The notes under the pieces are model-generated. The model ran no database searches. It was not told the DNA's origin and saw only the letters and a program-made list of their open reading frames with translations. The position numbers and the translations under genes are program-made. Source: Bifidobacterium breve (GTDB lineage Bacteria > Actinomycetota > Actinomycetes > Mycobacteriales > Mycobacteriaceae). Taken from it: a DNA stretch of 5,349 nt. Below are positions 1 through 5,349 of the stretch, piece after piece. Numbering within the stretch: the stretch's first letter is position 1; each line of letters starts with the position of its first letter. The DNA lies in assembly GCA_943331415.1 (NCBI GenBank), contig CALQLM010000122.1, positions 1-5,349 of the forward strand, given 5' to 3'.

Positions 1-1
1 C

Positions 2-3000
2 CGTGAGGACCTGGTGAAGCTGTGGCTGGCTGATGAGAACGACATCGACGCCGATTGGGCGACGCTGTCCGAGGGATTCGAGGGTGCCGGCCATGTCGTC
101 GCCACCCAGGCTGACTGGTGGCGTGGCCGCGCTCTGGCAGAGGGCCGACTGATTCACGCGGAGCTCTACGCCCGGATCGCGGCCGGGGCGGAAAACCCCG
201 GCGCTGGTCGCTATTCCGATGAAGTCGCGGTCGTCACCGGTGCGTCCAAGGGATCCATCGCGGCGTCGGTGGTGGCCCAACTTCTCACCGGCGGTGCCAC
301 CGTCATCGCCACGACATCCAAGCTCGACGACGAGCGGTTGGGTTTTTACAAGTCGCTGTATCGCGATCATGCCCGCTTCGATGCCGCGCTCTGGGTGGTG
401 CCGGCCAATATGGCGTCCTACTCCGATATCGACGCGCTCGTGTCGTGGGTCGGCAACGATCAGAGCGAAAACCTCGGGCCGCAGGCGATCCACGTTAAGG
501 ATGCTCAGACTCCGACGATGTTGTTCCCGTTCGCCGCGCCACGGGTGGCCGGTGACCTCTCGGAGGCCGGCTCACGCTCCGAGATGGAGATGAAGGTTCT
601 GCTGTGGGCCGTGGAGCGGCTCGTCGGCGGACTGTCGGCCATTGGCGCGGAACGCGATATCGCATCGCGGCTGCATGTCGTGCTGCCGGGCTCACCCAAC
701 CGCGGCATGTTCGGCGGTGACGGCGCCTACGGCGAATCTAAGTCCGCGCTGGACGCGGTGGTGACCCGCTGGGGTGCGGAGTCGTCATGGGCTGCCCGGG
801 TCACCTTCGCCCACGCCCTGATCGGCTGGACCAAGGGCACCGGACTCATGGGGCATAACGACGCCATCGTCGACGCCGTTGAGGAAGCCGGTGTGACCAC
901 CTACAGCACGGCGGAGATGGCGGCGATGCTGTTGGATCTGTGCACTCCCGAGGCGAAGGTCGCCGCAGCCGCGCATCCGCTGAAGGTCGATCTCACCGGC
1001 GGACTCGGTGACATCGAACTCGATATGGCCGAACTCGCCGCCAAGGCTCGCGAGGACATGGCGGCCGACGCGGGCACTGCGGGATCCGAGGACGACTCTC
1101 CGGCGGCCGGCACTATCGCCGCACTTCCGTCTCCGCCGCGCGGACATCGGGGATCTCCGCCACCGGACTGGGCCGACCTCGATGTCGATCCTGCCGACCT
1201 CGTGGTGATCGTCGGTGGTGCTGAACTCGGACCCTACGGGTCATCGCGCACCCGCTTCGAAATGGAAGTGTCCAACGAACTCTCGGCCGCCGGGGTGCTC
1301 GAACTGGCGTGGACCACCGGTCTCCTCAAGTGGGAGGACGACCCCAAGCCGGGGTGGTACGACACCACGACCGGTGACCTTGTGGACGAATCAGAGATCG
1401 TTGAGCGCTACCACGACGCCGTCGTGGAGCGTTGCGGCATCCGCGAGTTCGTCGCCGACGGCGCGCTGAACGCCGATCACTCGACGGAACTGCTCGTCAG
1501 CGTCTTCCTGGAGCGCGACTTCCAATTCGTGGTCTCCTCTGAGGCCGAAGCCCGGGCGTTCGAGCATGCCGACCCCGACCGCACCGTGGTGCGCCCGGTC
1601 GGTGACGGCGGCGACTGGGAGGTGATCCGCAAGGCGGGCACCGAGATCCGAGTGCCACGCAGGGCCAAACTGTCCCGCACCGTGGGTGGCCAGATCCCCA
1701 GCGGATTCGACGCCACGGTGTGGGGTATCGGCGCCGATATGGCCAGTTCCGTCGACCGGGTGGCGCTGTGGAATCTCGTCGCCACCGTCGACGCGTTCCT
1801 GTCATCGGGGTTCACCCCGGCCGAACTGATGCGGTGGGTGCATCCCAGCCTGGTCGCCAACACCCAGGGCACCGGCATCGGCGGTCTGACGAGCATGCAG
1901 ACGATGTTCCACGGCAACCTGATGGGCACCGCCAAACCCAACGACATTCTGCAGGAGGTGCTGCCGAATGTCGTTGCGGCACATGTCATGCAGTCCTACG
2001 TCGGCGGGTACGGCGCGATGGTTCACCCGGTAGGCGCGTGCGCCACCGCGGCGGTGTCGGTCGAGGAAGGCGTTGACAAGATCCGGCTCGGCAAGGCTGA
2101 ACTGGTGGTCGCCGGTGGCTTCGACGACATGACCTCCGACGCCATCATCGGTTTCGGTGACATGGCGGCCACGGCCGACACCGAGATGATGCGGGCCCGG
2201 GGCATCAGTGATGCGAAGATCTCCCGCGCCAACGACCGGCGCCGGCTGGGCTTCCTGGAAGCGCAGGGCGGCGGCACGATCCTGCTGGCGCGCGGCGACC
2301 TCGCGCTGAAGATGGGCCTTCCGGTCCTCGCCGTGGTCGGCTACGCACAGAGCTTCGCCGACGGTGTGCACACCTCGATCCCGGCACCCGGACTGGGCGC
2401 GCTCGGGGCGGGCCGCGGCGGCCGTGACTCCGTACTCGCCCGATCGCTGAGTCGGCTCGGGGTGGGCGCCGACGATATCGCGGTGATCTCCAAACACGAC
2501 ACCTCCACTCTGGCCAACGACCCCAACGAGACCGAACTGCACGAGCGGCTTGCCGAAGCACTGGGCCGTTCTCCCGGTGCGCCGTTATTCGTGGTGTCGC
2601 AGAAAACCCTGACCGGTCATGCCAAGGGCGGTGCGGCGGTCTTCCAGATGCTGGGCCTGTGCCAGGTCATGCGCGACGGCGTGATCCCACCCAACCGCAG
2701 CCTCGACTGCCTCGATGACGAGTTGGCTGTCTCCAGTCACTTCGTCTGGGCGCGGGAGACTCTGCATCTGGGTGGACGCTTCCCGATCAAGGCAGGTCTG
2801 GTCACCAGCCTGGGCTTCGGTCACGTGTCCGGACTCGTCGCGCTCGTGCACCCGCAGGCGTTCCTCGCCGCGCTGAGCGTCGAGGATCGTCAGGACTACC
2901 TACGCCGGGCGAATGCCCGGGTGCTGGCGGGCCAGCGCCGACTGGTGTCGGCCATTGCCGGCGGCAAGCCGATGTACGAACGGCCCGCTGATCGTCGATT

Positions 3001-3091
3001 CGGCCATGACGTGCCGGAGAAGCCGCAGGAGGCGGCCATGCTGCTCGATCCGGCCTCGCGACTGGGCGACGACGGCACCTACCTCGGCTAG
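2..3091 (+). CDS. fas: Type I fatty acid synthase, C-terminal part (ketoreductase and ketosynthase domains), 5' partial
   Basis: This is the C-terminal third of multifunctional cytosolic FAS-I, which elongates acyl chains from acetyl- and malonyl-CoA to acyl-CoAs used for phospholipids and as primers for mycolic acids. The frame is open to the left edge, so the GTG at 14 is an internal codon. About 1029 residues are present, against roughly 3070 known for mycobacterial FAS-I. Counting from that GTG as residue 1, the KR domain has a nucleotide-binding motif TGASKGSIA (75-83) and a Ser227/Tyr239/Lys243 catalytic set (YGESK). A linker rich in Ala, Pro and Gly (about 350-388) joins it to the KS domain (about 394-950). 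The KS shows nucleophile Cys676 in HPVGACATAA, His828 in SKHDTSTLANDP, and Lys864 and His869 in SQKTLTGHAKGG, so the Cys-His-His triad looks intact. The protein ends about 75 residues after the KS core, with no fused phosphopantetheinyl transferase; that activity is encoded by the next gene. The AT, ER, DH, MPT and ACP domains expected in this family would lie upstream of the window. No frameshift or missing catalytic residue is seen. Confidence 0.97.
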   Translation, partial: REDLVKLWLADENDIDADWATLSEGFEGAGHVVATQADWWRGRALAEGRLIHAELYARIAAGAENPGAGRYSDEVAVVTGASKGSIAASVVAQLLTGGATVIATTSKLDDERLGFYKSLYRDHARFDAALWVVPANMASYSDIDALVSWVGNDQSENLGPQAIHVKDAQTPTMLFPFAAPRVAGDLSEAGSRSEMEMKVLLWAVERLVGGLSAIGAERDIASRLHVVLPGSPNRGMFGGDGAYGESKSALDAVVTRWGAESSWAARVTFAHALIGWTKGTGLMGHNDAIVDAVEEAGVTTYSTAEMAAMLLDLCTPEAKVAAAAHPLKVDLTGGLGDIELDMAELAAKAREDMAADAGTAGSEDDSPAAGTIAALPSPPRGHRGSPPPDWADLDVDPADLVVIVGGAELGPYGSSRTRFEMEVSNELSAAGVLELAWTTGLLKWEDDPKPGWYDTTTGDLVDESEIVERYHDAVVERCGIREFVADGALNADHSTELLVSVFLERDFQFVVSSEAEARAFEHADPDRTVVRPVGDGGDWEVIRKAGTEIRVPRRAKLSRTVGGQIPSGFDATVWGIGADMASSVDRVALWNLVATVDAFLSSGFTPAELMRWVHPSLVANTQGTGIGGLTSMQTMFHGNLMGTAKPNDILQEVLPNVVAAHVMQSYVGGYGAMVHPVGACATAAVSVEEGVDKIRLGKAELVVAGGFDDMTSDAIIGFGDMAATADTEMMRARGISDAKISRANDRRRLGFLEAQGGGTILLARGDLALKMGLPVLAVVGYAQSFADGVHTSIPAPGLGALGAGRGGRDSVLARSLSRLGVGADDIAVISKHDTSTLANDPNETELHERLAEALGRSPGAPLFVVSQKTLTGHAKGGAAVFQMLGLCQVMRDGVIPPNRSLDCLDDELAVSSHFVWARETLHLGGRFPIKAGLVTSLGFGHVSGLVALVHPQAFLAALSVEDRQDYLRRANARVLAGQRRLVSAIAGGKPMYERPADRRFGHDVPEKPQEAAMLLDPASRLGDDGTYLG

Positions 3092-3103
3092 TTTGATCCC
3101 GTG
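3089..3103 (+). other. fas-acpS junction
   Basis: The fas stop TAG (3089-3091) and the acpS GTG (3101-3103) are separated by nine bases that contain no purine-rich ribosome site and no room for a promoter or terminator. This supports co-transcription and possible reinitiation of ribosomes finishing fas. Confidence 0.75.
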
Positions 3104-3493
3104 GCGATAGTGGGCGTAGGGATCGATCTGGTGTTCATTCCCGATTTCGCCGAGCAGGTCGATCAACCCGGGACGGTGTTCGCTGAGACGTTTACCCCCG
3201 GCGAACGCCGTGATGCTGCCGACAAGAGTTCGGTGGCCGCTCGCCACCTGGCTGCCCGCTGGGCCGCCAAAGAGGCCGTCATCAAAGCATGGTCGGGCTC
3301 GCGGTTCGCCCAGCGTCCGATGCTGACGGAGGCCATTTACCGCGATATCGAGGTGATCACCGATATGTGGGGTCGGCCCAAGGTGCGATTGACCGGCGAG
3401 ATCGCCGAGCACCTTGCCGATGTGGTCATCCATGTGTCACTGACGCATGAGGGCGACACCGCTGCGGCGGTGGCCATTCTCGAGACGCCCTGA
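3101..3493 (+). CDS. acpS: Holo-[acyl-carrier-protein] synthase AcpS
   Basis: AcpS transfers 4'-phosphopantetheine from CoA to the conserved serine of ACP, turning apo-ACP into holo-ACP. In mycobacteria the known targets are the ACP domain of FAS-I and the FAS-II carrier AcpM. The 130-residue product has the usual length for mycobacterial AcpS. It carries the two family signatures: GVGIDLV near the N terminus (residues 5-11, with Asp9 as expected Mg ligand) and ARHLAARWAAKEAVIKA (47-63, with Glu58 as second Mg ligand and Lys62 conserved). FTPGER (31-36) is also typical of the family. The GTG start places the first signature a few residues from the N terminus, as in relatives, so I prefer it. 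It lies 9 bases after the fas stop and has no convincing Shine-Dalgarno sequence, so expression probably depends on transcription, and perhaps translation, continuing from fas. The pairing with fas is functional: this enzyme activates the synthase encoded upstream. Confidence 0.97.
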   Translation: MAIVGVGIDLVFIPDFAEQVDQPGTVFAETFTPGERRDAADKSSVAARHLAARWAAKEAVIKAWSGSRFAQRPMLTEAIYRDIEVITDMWGRPKVRLTGEIAEHLADVVIHVSLTHEGDTAAAVAILETP

Positions 3494-3497
3494 GGTG
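3491..3497 (+). other. acpS-M20 junction deciding the M20 start
   Basis: The acpS stop TGA and the M20 GTG are separated by a single G. This is typical of translational coupling and argues for GTG 3495 over the overlapping ATG at 3447. Only a weak GAG (3482-3484) lies at a plausible ribosome-site distance. Confidence 0.7.
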
Positions 3498-4832
3498 AAT
3501 GATCTGGTCGCCCGCGTGCGCGAGCTACTGCCTGACGTCCGGCGCGATCTCGAGGCCCTGGTGCGCATTGAGTCGGTGTGGTCCGATCCGGTGCGGCGTG
3601 ACGAGGTGCATCGCAGCGCCGAGGCCGTCGCGACACTGCTGCGTGATGCCGGATTCGCCTCGGTCGAGATTGTCAGCGAAGGTGGCGCGCCGGCAGTGAT
3701 CGCCCGCCATCCCGCACCAGCTGGTGCGCCCACGGTTCTGCTCTATGCCCATCATGACGTGCAGCCGGAAGGTGATCCGGCGCAATGGGATTCGCCACCA
3801 TTCACTCCGACTGAACGCAATGGCCGGTTATACGGTCGCGGTACCGCAGATGACAAAGCCGGTATCGCGACGCATCTCGCAGCCTTTCGCGCCCACGACG
3901 GCCGGCCACCGGTGGGAGTGACGGTCTTCATCGAGGGCGAGGAGGAGTGCGGGTCACCGTCACTGAGTCGGCTGTTGGCCGTCCATCGCGACAAACTGGC
4001 GGCTGATGTCATTGTGATTGCCGACTCGGACAACTGGTCGGTGAATGTTCCGGCGCTGACGGTGTCTTTGCGGGGACTGGTCGATTGTGTGGTCGAGGTG
4101 GCGACCCTCGATCACGGCCTGCACTCGGGCATCTGGGGTGGTGTGGTTCCCGATGCGCTGACCGCGCTGATCCGGCTGCTGGCCACCCTGCATGACGATG
4201 AGGGCAATGTCGCGGTGGCCGGTGTGCATGAGGCCAAGGCCGCAGCGGTCGATCGGGGAGCGCAGTGGGTCAGGGTCGAGTCCGGTCTTCTCGAGGGCGT
4301 CAGTGAAATCGGTTCAGGCCCAGTGGCACAGCGGCTGTGGGCCAAATCGGCGATCACCGTGATCGGTATCGACACCACGCCGATCGCAAAGGCGTCCAAC
4401 ACCTTGATCCCGAGTGCTAAGGCCAAGGTGAGCATGCGCGTGGCTCCGGGCGGGGATGCCGTGGCCCATCTCGATGCGCTGCGGCACCATCTTGAGTCGC
4501 ATGCCCCATGGGGTGCGCGGGTGACGGTCACACCCGGCGACATCGGACAGCCCTATGAGATCGATGCGACCGGTGCCGTCTACGACGCCGCGCGCTCGGC
4601 GTTTCGGCAGTCCTGGGGCGTCGACGCCGTCGACATGGGAATGGGCGGGTCGATTCCGTTCATCGCCGAGTTCGCCGAGGCATTCCCCGATGCCACGATC
4701 TTGGTCACCGGTGTGGAAGATCCCGGTACGCAGGCGCACAGCGTCAACGAGAGCCTAGACCTGGGAGTGCTGGAGCGTGCTGCGGTGACCGAGGCGCTGT
4801 TGCTGGGCATGCTCGGCACGCGAGCGGGCTAG
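3495..4832 (+). CDS. M20-family metallopeptidase (carnosinase/dipeptidase-like)
   Basis: This is a predicted cytosolic two-metal amidohydrolase of peptidase family M20, whose members cleave dipeptides and related amides. With the GTG at 3495 the product is 445 residues. All expected metal and catalytic positions are visible: His86 and Asp88 in AHHDVQP, Asp119 in GRGTADDKAG, Glu150 (general base) and Glu151 in IEGEEECGS, Asp179 in DSDNW, His210 in GLHSG (lid domain), and His415 in GTQAHSVNE. The HxDVQP form and the overall order resemble the carnosinase/CNDP and dipeptidase branch rather than ArgE or DapE. The lid/dimerisation domain spans roughly residues 190-345. No signal peptide is seen. 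I chose GTG 3495, one base after the acpS stop, because an upstream in-frame ATG at 3447 would add an Arg-rich 16-residue extension overlapping acpS that is unlike the family N terminus. The tight packing makes it the third gene of the fas operon. To my knowledge the mycobacterial counterpart has no established substrate, so specificity cannot be assigned from sequence. Confidence 0.92.
   Translation: MNDLVARVRELLPDVRRDLEALVRIESVWSDPVRRDEVHRSAEAVATLLRDAGFASVEIVSEGGAPAVIARHPAPAGAPTVLLYAHHDVQPEGDPAQWDSPPFTPTERNGRLYGRGTADDKAGIATHLAAFRAHDGRPPVGVTVFIEGEEECGSPSLSRLLAVHRDKLAADVIVIADSDNWSVNVPALTVSLRGLVDCVVEVATLDHGLHSGIWGGVVPDALTALIRLLATLHDDEGNVAVAGVHEAKAAAVDRGAQWVRVESGLLEGVSEIGSGPVAQRLWAKSAITVIGIDTTPIAKASNTLIPSAKAKVSMRVAPGGDAVAHLDALRHHLESHAPWGARVTVTPGDIGQPYEIDATGAVYDAARSAFRQSWGVDAVDMGMGGSIPFIAEFAEAFPDATILVTGVEDPGTQAHSVNESLDLGVLERAAVTEALLLGMLGTRAG
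4829..4832. other. Shared palindromic CTAG carrying both convergent stop codons
   Basis: The plus-strand M20 gene ends with TAG at 4830-4832, and the minus-strand gene ends with TAG read from 4831 to 4829. The two coding regions therefore overlap by four bases tail to tail. No intergenic space exists for a conventional terminator, and any transcription end must lie inside one of the coding regions. Confidence 0.9.
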
Positions 4833-5349
4833 TCCAGGAAGTTCTCCCGACCGGTCGGATAACCGCCGCCGTAGGTGGCGATGTGGACGTGGGTGAAGTG
4901 GTTGGCGTCGGGATTGCCGGCGTCGTCCATCAGGTACGGCTTGCCCTCGGCGGGAATATACATCCGCTGCCAGATGAGGTACTCGAGTCCGAAACGCCTG
5001 CCGTTGTCGGAGATGAACTTGGCGATGCGGTCACCGACTGCCCTGCCGGCCGGCGTCTGCCAATCCGGAATCATCACGTCGATCGCCAGACCTTCGGGGT
5101 GCCACTTCATGCTGTCGGGCCGGACCCCACCGATCTCCCGAATCTCGGGGAACCGCGAGACGATGGCTCGTCTGGCCATGATCGTCTGAATCTGCAATCC
5201 GCGCTCGGAGCCGGCAACCGATATGGCGGAGCGCTGGCTGGAAACCAGCTGAGCGTCAGATTGCTCTGTGGCGTGTGCCGGTCCTACAGATACGCCGGCG
5301 ACTGCGAGGGGAACAGCCACAATGGCTGCCAGTCGGGTGAGCAGGCGCC
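4829..5349 (-). CDS. Secreted LAS/M15-like domain protein (putative cell-wall hydrolase), 5' partial
   Basis: This minus-strand gene runs off the right edge; 172 codons lie in the window. An in-frame GTG at 5320 falls inside a hydrophobic signal peptide, and the frame stays open upstream with Arg residues in front (RLLTRLAAIVAV), so the true start lies beyond the window. After an AHA|T cleavage site the mature part is about 146 residues. Counting from the 5320 codon as residue 1, it has His74 and Asp81 in WHPEGLAID, matching the HxxxxxxD motif, and His144/His146 in THVHI, matching HxH. These are the zinc-ligand patterns of LAS-type peptidases (lysostaphin, D-Ala-D-Ala and hedgehog families, M15). 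From memory it resembles small exported actinobacterial proteins annotated with an ARB-07466-like C-terminal domain. Export plus a LAS-like site suggests action on peptidoglycan or another envelope polymer, but activity is inferred. It converges on the fas operon, so it has its own promoter outside the window. Confidence 0.88.
   Translation of the reverse strand, partial: RLLTRLAAIVAVPLAVAGVSVGPAHATEQSDAQLVSSQRSAISVAGSERGLQIQTIMARRAIVSRFPEIREIGGVRPDSMKWHPEGLAIDVMIPDWQTPAGRAVGDRIAKFISDNGRRFGLEYLIWQRMYIPAEGKPYLMDDAGNPDANHFTHVHIATYGGGYPTGRENFLD
5270..5347 (-). other. Signal peptide (N terminus incomplete) of the secreted LAS-like protein
   Basis: The first in-window residues on the minus strand are two Arg separated by LLT, then a stretch rich in Ala, Val, Leu and Gly, ending in GPAHA before Thr. 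This fits a Sec-type signal peptide: a positively charged n-region, a hydrophobic h-region, and an Ala-X-Ala cleavage site. No twin-arginine motif and no lipobox cysteine is visible in the part present. The initiator Met is outside the window. Confidence 0.8.

Noticed and set aside
182..202. Inverted repeat, 7-bp GC stem with a 7-base loop, resembling a terminator hairpin
   Set aside because: It is inside the fas KR coding region and has no following T-run, so it is most likely chance in GC-rich coding DNA.
1411..1427. Perfect 7-bp inverted repeat with a 3-base loop
   Set aside because: It lies within fas codons for YHDAVVER and has no operator-like context or T-tract, so it is explained by coding constraint.
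1802..2542. Minus-strand open frame of 246 codons opposite the KS domain
   Set aside because: It lies wholly antisense to the conserved KS region including the active-site Cys and shows no recognisable domain. Long antisense frames are expected in high-GC coding DNA.
2900..3433. Minus-strand open frame of 177 codons spanning the fas-acpS junction
   Set aside because: It is antisense to two well-supported genes and crosses their boundary. The His- and Gly-rich composition is typical of a codon-bias shadow.
3447..3494. ATG at 3447 as start of the M20 gene
   Set aside because: It would add 16 Arg/Pro-rich residues overlapping acpS by 47 bases. The family-like N terminus begins at the GTG at 3495.
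4504..4513. Ten-base palindrome ccccatgggg
   Set aside because: It is internal to the M20 coding region, single copy, and not near any start or end, so there is no support for a regulatory role.
4875..5189. Plus-strand open frame of 104 codons opposite the secreted-protein gene
   Set aside because: The minus strand here has a signal peptide and conserved metal motifs. The plus frame has neither and is a shadow.

Overview
The window looks like core chromosome of a mycobacterium, most likely a Mycobacterium or Mycolicibacterium species, or a close mycolic-acid-producing relative. The evidence is the high G+C, the GTG starts, and above all a bacterial type I fatty acid synthase (FAS-I) followed immediately by acpS, the arrangement known from mycobacteria. 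I did not identify the species.

Layout. Positions 2-3091 (+) hold the C-terminal third of fas: the ketoreductase (KR) and ketosynthase (KS) domains, with the 5' part outside the window. Nine bases later acpS (3101-3493, +) encodes the holo-ACP synthase that loads phosphopantetheine onto ACP. After a one-base gap comes an M20-family metallopeptidase (3495-4832, +; carnosinase/dipeptidase-like). These three genes are packed as one operon with no room for internal promoters or terminators. On the opposite strand, converging on the operon, is a secreted protein (4829-5349, -; 5' end cut by the window edge). It has a signal peptide and a metal-site pattern like the LAS/M15 peptidoglycan peptidases (HxxxxxxD ... 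HxH). The stop codons of the two converging genes sit on the two strands of a single CTAG.

How they fit together. FAS-I makes acyl-CoAs (C16-C18 and longer) that feed phospholipids and mycolic acid synthesis. Its ACP domain, which lies upstream of this window, needs the phosphopantetheine arm that AcpS attaches, so co-transcription makes sense. The role of the M20 peptidase in this operon is unknown. The secreted convergent gene probably acts in the cell envelope and is transcribed independently.

The window is almost entirely coding, with no gap over 9 bases. I see no RNA genes, mobile elements, CRISPR arrays or phage features. I did not find a clearly novel system. The most interesting open points are the uncharacterised M20 enzyme tied to FAS-I and the secreted LAS-like protein.
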